A DNA stretch of 64,000 nucleotides, taken from Stomorhina lunata (lineage: Eukaryota; Arthropoda; Insecta; Diptera; Rhiniidae). Below, one piece after another: positions 21,761-32,990 of this stretch (positions are counted from its first letter, which is position 1; every line of letters starts with the position of its first letter). The stretch covers positions 60,024,363 through 60,088,362 of the forward strand of contig OW121741.1 in assembly GCA_933228675.1 (NCBI GenBank), read 5' to 3'. Both the position numbers and the translations under genes were made by a program. The notes beneath the pieces are model-generated. The model had not been told where the DNA came from, searched no databases, and saw only the letters and a list, made by a program, of their open reading frames with translations.

Positions 21761-22986
21761 TCACAAATTCATAGCAATATTTCTCCGTATTGCAACTACA
21801 GTACTTTCTTCTTCGTCCTGTTCATCTTCGTTTGATGTATTTTCTTCATTATTTTCTACTGTATCTTCCATACAATTATATTTTATACACATATTGTGCA
21901 AGGCACAACAAGCGTTGATGATTTTTGTTGCTTGTTCAGGGCTGTAGTGGAGCCCTCTAGATCCCAGAATACAACGAAATCTGTTTTTCAGCAGACCAAA
22001 ACATCGCTTCACCACATTACTTGCACTAGCATGCTTTTTGTTAAAGCGCTTTTCATGACCTGGATTCCTGGAAGGCGTCATTAAAAAAGGTTTTAATTTG
22101 TAGCCACCATCTCCTATCATAAAGGTGAAATGTGTTAAGTAATGTATATAAGCGCTGTCAGTATGTAAAAATAAATATTACCTAAAATCAAAGAATTTTT
22201 CTCCCCTTCGTCATAAGCATGTTGAAGTCTCTGGTTAACCTCACTGTGTTCCCATATAAACGCATCATGATTGGAGCCGGGATGCCTAGCGTCAACATAC
22301 ATGATGGTCATTTTATGGTCACAAATCTAAAAATATATTTTTATAGACTTAAAAAAATCTCAGTAGTCATATACTTACCACCATTGCGTTTATACTACAA
22401 TACCCCTTCCTATTATAGTATAAACGCTTCAGATCATCGCCTGGGGACTTGATGCGGATGTGCGTACCATCCACGCATCCTATTACCCCTGGGAATCCAG
22501 TGCGGCCAAAAAAATTTTCTCTGATTTCCTGTTTTTTTCGGCATTGGGCATTTGTATCCATTGGGAACAAATAAAATCTTCGAACAGACCTAGGCATTCT
22601 GAAATAATCCTGTTGCCAGAGGACTTTGATGTTGATGAAACGCTTTCATTTCCCACAGATCGTTGGTATCCGCCCGTTGCCAGGAATCTTAAAAAGGTTG
22701 CCAGTTTAATATCTGGTCTTATTTGCGTGCTTCGGAATCCAGGTTTCCACTTGTCCCGCAGTGTCTCCAACAGCATGACAAAGATGTCCTTTGATACACG
22801 GAAATTTGCCAAAAACCTAAAAAAATGTTTTATTCACATAAATATGCATGTATATTTGTTTAATGCATGTACTTACTCATTTGTTGGCGTATCAAGAACA
22901 TTTGATATGTCCCTCAAATGTCTGCGGGATACCTGTTCCTGCTCGTCACTTTCCTCTAAAAAGTAAACTGCTACGGACAAATTCAT
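21761..22986 (-). pseudogene. Harbinger (HARBI1-like) DDE transposase, four exons, frameshifted
   Basis: Exons on the minus strand: 22,986-22,877, 22,816-22,379, 22,326-22,182 and 22,113-21,761. All junctions are GT-AG with phases that join cleanly: TNE|FLANF, INAMV|ICDHK, LIL|GDGGY. The HARBI1 signature is present: GFPGVIGCVDGTHIRI (first Asp), YVDARHPGSNHDAF (second Asp), GDGGYKLKPFLMTP, then a helix where VVERCFG normally supplies the Glu. Here it reads VVKRCFG (Glu to Lys). A T-run slip at about 22,510-22,517 breaks exon 2 between KSEKIF and FGRTGF. Product was a cut-and-paste transposase. Confidence 0.85.
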
Positions 22987-23326
22987 TTTTTTAATTTATT
23001 TCAAACAAATATAGCAACCGATAAAACCATTTCGAGTCATATGTTTTTTGTTTACCTTTTTTTTCAAATTACGATACAACAAAGTTGTATTTTTAATGCT
23101 CAAATTTACACATTTGAGCGTTTTTTTTCTTAAATTTTTCTTTAAATTTGTTGAATTGTTAATTTGACAACATTGAAATTTGACAATATGTAAATATCTT
23201 ACGTTTCGAAACGTAAGGCCAGAAGAACGATAAGTCGAAAGATAGTGGGACGCTTTATCGAAAGATAATGAGTGACTTGCTATCGTTCGCATAAATCAAC
23301 GTTCGATATTATGGGATTGGCTGTTA

Positions 23327-23652
23327 TTTTGAAGAATTGAAAATTTTTCAATTTGCCGGATTGCTTCGATATGAATATTGGCACTTCGATATGTTGGACT
23401 GTAGCTCGCCGGATTGGGGGGATCTTTTACTTGGTTTGGTAGCACATTCACAAAAAATTTCGTGCCAAGAATAAATAAGTCGATGGTTTGACTGGAAGCT
23501 AAAATATACTGAACATTTGACGAGACATTGATTAGAAGTGGGTGACCAATGAGACCTGACGGACTTTTGATGATAGGAGCTGCTTCTCCTTTGATATGAG
23601 GATCCTCAGGACCGGTTGAAACGTCCCACCCTAAATGACTTGATAAAGTCAT
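23327..23652 (-). CDS. Unidentified ORF truncated by the Harbinger insertion
   Basis: A minus-strand frame starts MTLSSHLGWDVSTGPEDPHI at 23,652 and stays open up to the Harbinger TSD, then runs a few codons into the TIR. Composition looks protein-like (KSPSGLIGHPLLINV, DPPNPASYSPTYRSANI), but I recognise no family. Across the insertion the same frame would continue at 19,528 for about 25 codons. It may be a fragment of a retroelement or of a host gene. Confidence 0.35.
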
Positions 23653-24109
23653 CCCATTTCAACCATGAATTAATGGAATTATTGTAATATAAATGATGTT
23701 CTACATCATTTAAAAAAGTTTTGTTAAAATACTGTTTTACAGAAAAAATATAGGTAATATAAAGTGGTCTAGTATTATTTAAATACTTATTGGTAGCAAG
23801 AAAAATAAATGTATATATGCTGATTTAATAAAATTTATTTATTATAGATTATGGTATTAAGTATTAAAAACTTTAAGTTATTAAAATTTGTTATTCATTT
23901 TGTTTTATACTTTTTAAATTGATTTTTATTTGTCGGGTCTTAAGTTCGTTATTTATTTGTTAATTTAATTGTATATTAATTCATTAGTTCATTATTTATT
24001 TCTTCTTCTTCTGTTATTTATTGACTCCCAGTGGAGCATAGAGCCTCAAATAATTTTATTTGATTAGTATTTTTTTTTTATTTTATTAGTTTTAATTACA
24101 AAATACAAT
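23653..24109. other. AT-rich spacer
   Basis: No gene seen. It includes TTATTT-rich words resembling the 18.7-kb and 33-kb repeats. Probably contains the 3' end of the I-clade LINE near 24,050-24,110. Confidence 0.4.
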
Positions 24110-26049
24110 TATTGTAACTAAAAAGGAAAAAGAAGTAATAGCTGCCAGGGCTTTCAACTCCGATTTATGCTACAGAAATGGCAAGAGCTTCAGCTGTGAA
24201 ATTGGAGCAATAACTATAAAGATGTCCACATCTGATGGTTTCACCGTCATGCTGAACAACGGCGAATGTAGTTTAATTTTCGGATTTAGATCCATCGGTG
24301 TATACAAATTTCCAATTGAGTCGTTCATACTGATCGTATATTGAATGAAATATTTGTTTGTAGATTGTGGGAGGAGTTTTTGTTTTTGGAAGATCTATCA
24401 TAGACGAAATAAACGAAGATTGGTTTATTAACCAAGGTGGTTCCGAAGGCTGTTTAAGATAAAGAGGCCTAAGGTTGAGATCGTTAGTGCGAGAGAACTT
24501 AATACATTTTAAAATTTTTGATTCTATTCTGGGATTTTTTTTTTGTAGTTTATGGTTTTAGAAACTTCTTGATTAAGGATTTTGTTGTGGCTAGCAAATA
24601 GTTTTGGTATGAGTTTAAAAGTTTGTTTATTAGTACGATCCTCGATTGAAGGCATACCAGCTTCTACTAATATGTTTTTTATTGGACTTGTGCGGAAAGC
24701 ACCAATACTAAATCTTATTGCTGCGTGGTATGGGGTTTTTATTAGTACACCACCCATATATAGGAAGAGCGTAATCGATCTTTGATAATATAATTGAGCA
24801 TGTGATGTTAATCATAGTGGATATATGAATATTGAAGTTCTTGGATGTGAGATACTTTATAATATTTAGTTTTATATTGAGGTTTTTTCTCAGTTGAGTG
24901 CAATGCTCTTTAAACGTGAATTGTTTGTCGAATATTATCCCTAATATACGTAAATGATTAACTTGTTTTATATCAATGTTATTGTATTTGAGGTTAAAAG
25001 GAATACACTTATGTTTTTACAAATATGTAGTAGGGAGCATTTTTCGATAGAAAGTTTTGCGCCAGATATTAAGATATTAAGTTGCTGATGTCGCTAAAAA
25101 TGTTTGAAAATATTTCCTTGACTTTGTTGTTATCTTTAATTTTAGTGAAAATAATTGCATCATCAGCGTAGATAGCGTGTTCAATATGTTTGTAGCTCGA
25201 AAGGATTTTACTGAATTGGTTGAAAGCGATTATGAATAAAACAACGGATAGTGGTGATCCTTGGGGAATACCATTTTGTAGAGGGAAAGTGTTAGATTGG
25301 TGGCCATTAATTTTTACATAAAACTTGCGGTTGGTTAAAAAGCTTTTTATGGTTGAAAACATGTTTTTACCAATTTTCCAGTCTGATAGCTGTTGTAGAA
25401 TTATGTGAATTCCAATCCGATCAAATGCTCTTCCAAAATCGGTAGAAAGTATGTTTACATGATTTTTGGTTGACAAAGCGTAGGACATAAAATGTTCCAG
25501 ATATAGAAGTACGTCGTCTGTACCTTGTTTTTTCATAAATGCTACTTGATTTGTAGTTATGAAATTATTTGCTTTTAAAAACCACATAAGTCTCCTGGCT
25601 AGAATTTTTTCAAGAGTTTTGCTGATACAGGGTAGTAGCGATATTGGTCTATATCCAGATACTGAATAGGCATCTTTATTAGGTTTGGGGATGGGTATGA
25701 CAGTTGCAGTTTTCCAGGCTTGTGGGTAATTATTTGACATGAAAATATTGTTATAAATTGTAAGAATAGCTTCTTTAGACGTTTTAGTTAGATTTTTAAG
25801 CATTGGGTAGCTAATACGCTCAGCTCCTGGTGTTTTTCCTTTAGAAGTGTGTAAGGCATCTTCAAGTTCTATTGAATTTATGGGGTTTTCTATTTTTTTC
25901 GCATGGGTGTTGTATGTTTGTGGGTCGTAGATGTGATTTAGGGTGCTTAGCTTGTTTGATTGAAAACTGTCAGAGAAGTTAATATCATCTGAAAGTGAAG
26001 ACCAGTGTTTAGCGAAGTGGTTGGCTATTTCTAACAGTGAAGTTAACAT
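24110..26049 (-). pseudogene. I-like ORF2, reverse transcriptase and RNase H part
   Basis: Open from 26,049 to 25,069: GYRPISLLPCISKTLEKI (RT block 1), LSTDFGRAFDRI, NGIPQGSPLS and the catalytic AIYADDA. A degraded thumb follows (IDRT-like remnant near 24,780-24,560, HHAAIRFSIGAFRTSPI). Then comes RNase H with VYTDGSKSEN near 24,305-24,280 and FTAEALAISVA near 24,150. Stops and frame changes occur throughout the last 900 bases, and FADD-type residues are intact only in RT. This enzyme primes reverse transcription on nicked target DNA. Confidence 0.8.
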
Positions 26050-26944
26050 ATGAGAATCCGATTTTATATATTTTACTGTATTATTTCATTTAGCTCCAGA
26101 AAGTAGTTTAATGTCGTTCCACATTTATTTGGGTGTAGAGTTGGGATTGATATTTGAAGTGAATTTTTTGAAACTTACAGCTTTAGCTTCTTTCACTGCT
26201 TTTCGGAACATTGCGTTGTACTTTTTGTATGACATTAAGTTGCTCTCGTTTCTATTTCTTTTGTAATTGTGCCAGTGCTTTTGTATTTCATTTCTTAGCA
26301 TTTGCAAATTGGAGTTCCACCAAGCTGTCTGGCGTTTGTAGAGTGAACGTTTAGTTCACTGGCTTCATTGGCGGCGGACTTAATGCATTTTGCAATAGAT
26401 GCGGCTTGTTGATATTTGTGGTTATTATTATATTAGAAATTTTGTTGTCACAAAGTGTTTGAAACAGCGCCCTATTAGCAGAGTCTGTCTTAAATTTGGG
26501 TATGTATTTACCATAAACTTGATCATTACTTTTCTCGATGAGAATCAAAATGGGGAAATGGTCACTGCCATGTAGATGATCTAGTATATCCCAAGAACAG
26601 AATGGAACTAGTTGAGGAGAACATAGTGTGATATCCACGTGGGTAAACGAATTATGGGTGGAAAATGCGTGGCTCTACCATTATTAAGCGTGATTAGATT
26701 TTCATTTAGGATAGAGTTTTCTATAATTTTACCACGAGAATTGGATATGCTTGAGCCCCAAAAAGTACTTCATGCGTTAAAATCACCAGAAAAGAATAGT
26801 GGCTTACTAACATTGTTTAAGATATGTTTCAGATTGTTTTCGGATATATCCTACTGAGGGGGAATGTACGTATTAATAAATATTGACTTCTATTGCGATA
26901 GAAGCTGTATCTGGATCAAGGTATAATAATTTATGTGGGATTGA
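26050..26944 (-). pseudogene. I-like ORF2, C-terminal endonuclease and linker
   Basis: Minus strand from the INE-1 junction: IPHKLLYLDPDTASIAIEVN, FSGDFNAWSTFWGSS, NGRATHF, then DITLCSPQL and HLHGSDHFPI, the last His being the catalytic apurinic-like endonuclease residue. The linker to RT (26,340-26,050) includes QTAWWN-like and MQMLRNEIQKHWHNYKRNRN sequence with stops. Reading resumes in the RT block at 26,049. Confidence 0.75.
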
Positions 26945-29457
26945 TTTTTATACCCTTCACCAATAGGTGAAAGGGTATTATAAGTTTGTGATTCCGTTTG
27001 TAATTTTTTTATTAGTGATCGTAGACCCCATAAAAATTATACCGATCGACTCAGAATCGGGAGGAGAATCGATTAAGCGATGTCCGTCTGTCTGTCTGTT
27101 GAAATCAAGTTTCTGAAGCCCCTGGAGGATGGACCTATATAAATTATATATCAGATTTTAGGAAAATCTCCCGCAATGAACGCTATTAAATTTCATTAAA
27201 ATCGGTTTATAAACACAGAAAATATCGAAAAAATACGAAAAATTAGACGAAAATTTTAAAATTTTTGATTGAAACACACTTTTAAATAACAAGTGCAAAA
27301 AGAAAATCCTGGTGTACATATGATAATATATTATATATCAGATTGTAGGAAATGGTTCCCCAAAGCACTCTGTAAAATTTTTTCAAAATCGGTCCATAAA
27401 CAACTGAGATATCGCCAAAACACTAAATTTGATGTATCGCAAATTGCCCAAAGTACGCATTAGGGAATATTTGTTGAAAAAATGAAATGCAGAAATAGGA
27501 AAAAACCATCCTCCTTTAGCACGGACATACATAAATTTTATATTAGATTTTAGGATATTCCCACGTCAAGCACGTTATTAAATTTTATCAAAAGCGGTCC
27601 ATAAACAACTGAGATATCGCCAAAACACTACTTGTGATGTGCAGCAAATTCCCCAAAGTACGTGTCTAAGAAATGTTGTTGACATTTTGTAAGTATTGTT
27701 TCAGCGATATTTCAGGTGTTTATGGACCGATTGTGATGAAATTTGACAGCGTTCTTTGTGGAAGGAATCCTGAATCCTAAAATCTGATATATAAACTCCA
27801 CAAATTTGATTATGAATACCATTTAAATTGTACCGATCGACTCAGAATCGGCAGAAGAATAGATTTCGCGACGTGTGTCCGTCTGTCTGCTTGTCCGTCT
27901 GTCCGTCCGTCTACCTGGTTGTCCTTTTTATACCCTTCACCAATAGGTGAAAGGGTATTATAAGTTTGTGATTCCGTCTGTAATTTTTTCAAGTTTCTGA
28001 AGCCCCTGGAGGATGGACTTACATAAATTATATACCAGATTTTAGGAAATTCTCCCGCAATGAACGCTATTACACTATTCGGTGTTTATAAACACCGAAA
28101 ATATCGAAAAAATACCAAAAATTAGAAGAAAATTTTAAAATTTTGGATTGAAACACACTTTTAAATAACAAGAGAAAAACTATACTCCTGGTGTATATGT
28201 GATAATATATTATATATCAGATTGTAGGAAATGGTTCCCCAAAGCACTCTGTAAAATTTTATCAAAACACTACTTGTGATGTACAGCAAATTGCCCAAAG
28301 TACGTGTCTAAGAAATTTTGTTTACATTTTGTAAGTATTGTTTCAGCGATATCTCAGGTGTTTATGGACCGATTGTGATGAAATTTAACAGCGTTCTTTG
28401 TGTGAGGATTTCCTAAAGTCTGATATGTAAACTCCACAAATCTTATTATGAATACCATTCAAATTGTACCGATCGACTCAGAATCGGCAGAAGAATTGAT
28501 TTCGCGACGTCCGTCCGTATGTTTGTCCGTCCGTCTACCTGTCTGTCCTTTGGAGCTTTTGTAGTCAAGTTTTTGGAGCTCCTTTTTTGTCGATATTTTA
28601 GATGTTTATTTTGATCAAATTTAATAGCGTTCTTCACAGCGGATTGCCTAAATTCTGATGCACTCGGTAATTTGTGGTAGATATAATTTAGTGTTTAAGC
28701 GATATTTCACGTGTTTTGATCGACAACAATGAAATGCAGGGTGGGACGATATCCTAAAATTTTGTGTAAAATGGATATGGGTATACCTTCCAGGAGCTCC
28801 ACAAATCTGATTTTAGCAGACAGACACACTGCATTTATCTTAATTTTGTGTCTGACTTTTGAACATTATTATAAAATTTGAGAATGCATTATATATCAAG
28901 TTATAGGCAGTCTTCCTAGGAAGTACAAAAAATGCAGCTAAGTACATGATATGCGTTCAAAACCTACATTTGTATGTATGTATCTCACATATCAACGAAA
29001 ATTTAAATTTTTTAATTGCAATTGGGAGAAATCCGTTCACGTTTGACAATTGCTCCCATATAACTTCGCCTAAGGCAATCTCTTAGTAGCTAATAAATGA
29101 CAAATTATAATTATCTTTATACTAAATGTCATCATTGTATCTATTATAATAGACACGATGATGACATTTAGTATAAAGACGTTGTACAATATCCTTATCT
29201 TAATTTTAAAGACTATTTGTATATAATACTAGTATAACCAAATATTGCTAGGAATTGCATTTAGTATGAACAAAAGAAAATTAATATACATATACATACA
29301 TACATGTATTACATATCAAGCATTTGTGTGGGGCTCAACTAAGTCAGTAATCAGAAACTATATAATTATCAATATACGATTTTGTTCTTTACTTTTGAAA
29401 CGCCATTGGTGAAGGGTATCCAAGATTCGGCAAAGCCGAATATACCACTCTTACTTG
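26945..29457 (+). mobile_element. INE-1/DINE-1-like element, copy 3, composite
   Basis: Begins TTTTTATACCCTTCACCAAT and ends with CCATTGGTGAAGGGT, the ATTCGGC-AAA-GCCGAAT hairpin and CTTACTTG at 29,457. An internal 5'-type terminus at about 27,928-27,985 duplicates the start, exactly as in copy 1. The insertion is within the LINE endonuclease. Joining CTTATAAAA to TCAATCCC (minus strand) restores ILIKSIPHK with no bases gained or lost, so there is no target duplication, as expected for Helentron-type insertion. Confidence 0.8.
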
Positions 29458-29569
29458 TTTTATAAGTATAGCAATGCCTTGTTTTGAAGTTGTATTACAT
29501 GAGATATTGTGAAAATATCCACTATATTGTCTTGGGTATATGACGTTATTATGGTTGAAGGGTATGTAT
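29458..29569 (-). pseudogene. I-like ORF2 endonuclease fragment between two insertions
   Basis: Minus-strand codons read VIYPRQYSGYFHNIS and TTSKQGIAILIK, joining the endonuclease N-terminus (31,665 onward) to the part below 26,944. This 112-bp sliver separates the hAT-like and INE-1-like insertions. Confidence 0.65.
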
Positions 29570-31551
29570 TAGAGCGTCTCGACTTATATGGGGAAAAAAT
29601 AAAGTTCGCCGTACACCATCGAATATAAAGCATTGCTATGAGACAGTTTCGAAAAAAATTTTTTTAATTTTTTTCGTTGCACATTGGGGTCGCCAAAATA
29701 CATTTTTCGTTATATCTTCGGCATTTACAGTCGGATCTCGAAGTGTGATATGTCGATGTTTTTGTCTCGAGAAGGCAAACATTTTTCTTTAATAGTCATT
29801 AATCTTGGGTATCCGGTTCTAGTATTTATCTATCAGACCCCTGTTCCTACCACCCTAATGCACCACCCTAATATCAAAAAATTAAAGCTTTTAAAAAATC
29901 GTTAAACTTTTACTAAGGAAGTTTTTCGATTTTTCAAACCGATCTATTACAAACAAGGAATTTCTTATTTTGCCGCACATAGGGATCGCCAAAATACATT
30001 TTTCGTTATATCTTCGCCATTTACAGTCGGATCTTAAAGTGTAATATATCGATGTTTTTGTCGAACGAAGGCCAATGTTTTGCGATATTAATCATTGACC
30101 TTAAATACATTCTTCTACATAGTACCTACCCCAAGATATTTTAACTCATACAACAATAATTATAAAAATTTTAAATCTTTTAATCAATTATGTTTTGAAA
30201 AGATCCAAGTTTGCTGTATTTTTGACGGCTCTCAAGTTCTGAAAAAATGTGGCCCATTGGTTGCTTACCAGTGACAGCCAAGGCAGATTAATGTACTACA
30301 TGAATAAAACGTTCAGTGCCAGTTTAAAGGCATAGATAAGCTGTGAAAATAATTAAGTTTAGTTTTATAATCATTGACCTCAAGTACGTTCTTCTAGTAC
30401 TTTTTTTGATAATAATCATTGATCTCAGATATCCGTTCTAGTATTTATTTAAAATTGTGAAAAAATATCATGTAAAAATTCACAGTGTAAATACCCAAAC
30501 AGTCTTTTAGTTTGTCTTGTTATTCGTTTTATCCACGAAATAATTGTTTGAATTTCGTCTGTGTCTGTATAACATTTAATCGCGTTGTGTTTAATTTAAT
30601 TATAAACTATTAAAAATTAATTTAAATAAACAACAGCCTCCATAACTCTCCGCATTTATTTTATCCGCCATTCTGGTTCTTGTGAAATCCAACCTCAAGC
30701 AATTACAATAGTTGATATATCTTGGGTTCATCAATTGCCGGACGACGTTCAATAAATGCTTCGTCTGCCCATAGAAAATAACGTTTACTTTTCTCACCCG
30801 GTCCACAATTTCAGAATTTTTTTGACTGAGCCGCCATGCTTGCAATTCTTAATGCAAGAACTGCTGAAGCATTACAGTTTTCCAAAGATGTAATCGAAAT
30901 ACCAGCTAACATAAGGAAAATACTTTCTGTTGATAGTTTTATTTACTAAACTTAATTATTTGAACAGCTTATCTATGCCTTTGTATGAGTTAAGATATAT
31001 TGGTTAGGTACTATGTAGAAGAATGTATTTAAGGTCAATGATTAATATCGCAAAACATTGGCCTTCGTTAGACAAAAACATCGATATATTACACTTTAAG
31101 ATCCTACTGTAAATGGCGAAGATATAACGAAAAATGTATTTTGGCGATCCCTATGTGCGGCAAAATAAGAAATTCCTTGTTTGTAATAGATCGGTTTGAA
31201 AAATCGAGAAACTTCCTTAGTAAAAGTTTAACGATTTTTTAAGAGCTTTAATTTTCTGATATTAGGGTGGTACATTAGGGTGGTAGAAACAGGGGTCTGA
31301 TAGATAAATACTAGAACCGGATACCCAAGAATAATGACTATTAAAGAAAAATGTTGGCCTCCTCGAGACAAAAACATCGATATATCACACTTCGAGATCC
31401 GACTTTAAATGCCGAAGATATAACGAAAAATGTATTTTGGCGACCCCAATGTGCGACGAAAAAAATTAAAAAAAAAATTTTGGAAACTGTCTCATAGCAA
31501 TGCTTTATATTCGATGGTGTACGGCGAACTTTATTTTTTCGAGACGCCCTA
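29570..31551. mobile_element. hAT-like non-autonomous transposon with long TIRs
   Basis: Ends TAGAGCGTCTCG and CGAGACGCCCTA. Target duplication GTATGTAT sits at 29,562-29,569 and 31,552-31,559. The 8-bp length and the nTnnnnAn pattern fit hAT. Long inverted arms run about 29,570-30,190 and 30,960-31,551. Within each arm a stretch of about 86 bp (CGCCAAAATACATTTTTCGT and flanks) is present twice. The central 30,440-30,950 region is unique and holds a minus-strand frame of 81 codons (30,845-30,600) with no family I recognise. No transposase. Confidence 0.8.
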
Positions 31552-31665
31552 GTATGTATGTTTCCCGAAATAATGTCGGGATTATGATCATTTATTATAA
31601 GTTGGAGTTCATGATGGAATTATTAACGAGACCGTTAATATTCCACTGAATTATTTTAAAATCCA
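31552..31665 (-). pseudogene. I-like ORF2 start, endonuclease N-terminus
   Basis: The ORF2 ATG at 31,665-31,663 gives MDFKIIQWNINGLVNN, the typical beginning of a LINE endonuclease (the Asn is a metal-binding residue). A frame break follows within 30 codons. Sequence resembling INDHNPDIIS then runs up to the hAT-like target duplication. Confidence 0.7.
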
Positions 31666-31730
31666 TGATGAGAAAGTAGTGTGTTAATTATTCGTTATCA
31701 ACATAATTTCTTCTTGACTATCGTAGGGAT

Positions 31731-32988
31731 TTAGTTGATTTGGCGGTGTGAGCTTTGGTAAAGCAAAATTATTTGTTTGTGATGTATTGAGTATTTCATT
31801 TGTTTTTTTTTTGTGCTATTTGCTTTCGCTAAGCAATTAGTTGTAGCTTTGGATCGTGTGCTGTATGGGTGCAGAGGTTTTAGAGTTGAGGAAGTTGTTG
31901 GTTTTTGTAATTTGCTGTCTTGCATTGTTTTTGGTAATGAAATATTACTGAAGGTAGAATTCTTTGATAAGTTAGTGTTGTTTTGTGGAGTAGTAGATAT
32001 TGTTGGAGAAATGACTGGTTTTTTTGCTTCAACAGTTTTAGCATTGGTGTCTGCATTTTTGGTTGTTTTAAGAAATTGGTTGTTGTTGGTAATTTCAGCA
32101 TATAGAATGCGAGTTTATTAGAGCTGATGAATTTTGTGCATGATATTTTTCTTTCGAAGATTTTAGGGAACATTTGTCCTTAGTTTTAATTTTTAAAATT
32201 TCTTTTTGTTGCTTAAAGACTTTACAGTCTTTGGAGGTGGAGGGGTGTTCTTCTGAACAGTTGATACAAAAAGTGCGTGTACATTCATTTGGGCTGTGAG
32301 GAGGTAGTGCGCAGTTTTCATATAAAGGTGAGTTTTTGAACCATTTTTGTGTATGACCGTATTTTTGGCAAGATTTGCATCTCATAGGATTAGGATAATA
32401 TGGACGAACTTTTACCTTATGCCATGATATTTCTAGGTTTTATGGTGTATGATAGCGGTTGAATGTTAATAAAATAACACCACATGGGACCTGAGTATTT
32501 TCTGGAGTTTTCTTTAAGTATTTGTAAACATCAACAACACCTTGAGATTTTAGTTCAAGTACTATTTCTTTTTCAGGGATATTATTAAGATAAGGAGCAT
32601 AAATAGTTCCTTTCGAAAAATTTAAGTTAGCGTGGTATTCGCATTTAATATCGCAGATTCGTGGCAAGTATTTAGTAAATATAAGTTTTTCAGCGCTATT
32701 CTTATTTCCAATTAATAGTAAAAGATTGCCGTCTCTCAATTCGGAAACAGCGGGTATATCAGAACATATTAGTTTCAGCGAACGGTGGACCGAAAAGCAC
32801 GAATAATCTTGGATTTTTTTATCGCCCGAAGTGGCCGAAATGACTACGTATTTAGGATCGGGTTTTTGTATTACCGGGAGTTCGGGAAAAGCTTCGGAAA
32901 TATTTTGTATTGTTCTTTTCTTTTTGGCACGGGATGGATCCGCTAGTATAGAATAGCGGTTGTACCCCTAATAGGGTGGATCGGACAT
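31731..32988 (-). pseudogene. I-like ORF1 (Gag-like, zinc knuckles)
   Basis: Start codon at 32,988-32,986; a TAG interrupts at codon 7. Then come FPELPVIQKPDPKYVVISA, an RRM-like region (SELRDGNLLLLIGNKNSAEK to PCGVILLTFN) and a frame break at about 32,440. Zinc-binding knuckles follow: CKSCQKYGHTQKWF, CTRTFCINCSEEHPSTSKDC. The tail to 31,731 is frameshifted near 32,095 and 31,925. ORF1 proteins of I-type elements coat the RNA and act as nucleic-acid chaperones. Confidence 0.75.
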
Positions 32989-32990
32989 TG

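Larger units (their letters stand above)
19532..23323. mobile_element. PIF/Harbinger DNA transposon, structurally complete
   Basis: Terminal inverted repeats CAGCCAATCCCAT(G/A)ATATCGAACGTT occur at 19,532-19,557 and inverted at 23,298-23,323. They are flanked by TTA at 19,529-19,531 and 23,324-23,326, the classic 3-bp target duplication of this superfamily. Subterminal GCGTCCCACT motifs are inverted too. It carries the two expected genes: a Myb/MADF-like DNA-binding protein on + and a DDE transposase on -, transcribed convergently. Length is 3,792 bp. Each gene has one homopolymer frameshift, and the transposase has a suspicious catalytic substitution, so it is probably recent but inactive. 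Confidence 0.9.
24110..32990 (-). mobile_element. I-clade non-LTR retrotransposon, interrupted by two elements
   Basis: On the minus strand: ORF1 (32,988-31,731), then ORF2 (start ATG 31,665) with endonuclease, reverse transcriptase and RNase H down to about 24,110. An RNase H after RT places it in the I-like rather than the Jockey group. ORF2 is pierced by a hAT-like element (29,570-31,551) and an INE-1-like element (26,945-29,457). Removing both restores a collinear ORF2 of about 1,000 codons. Ends are approximate; no TAA tail or target duplication could be fixed. Confidence 0.8.
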
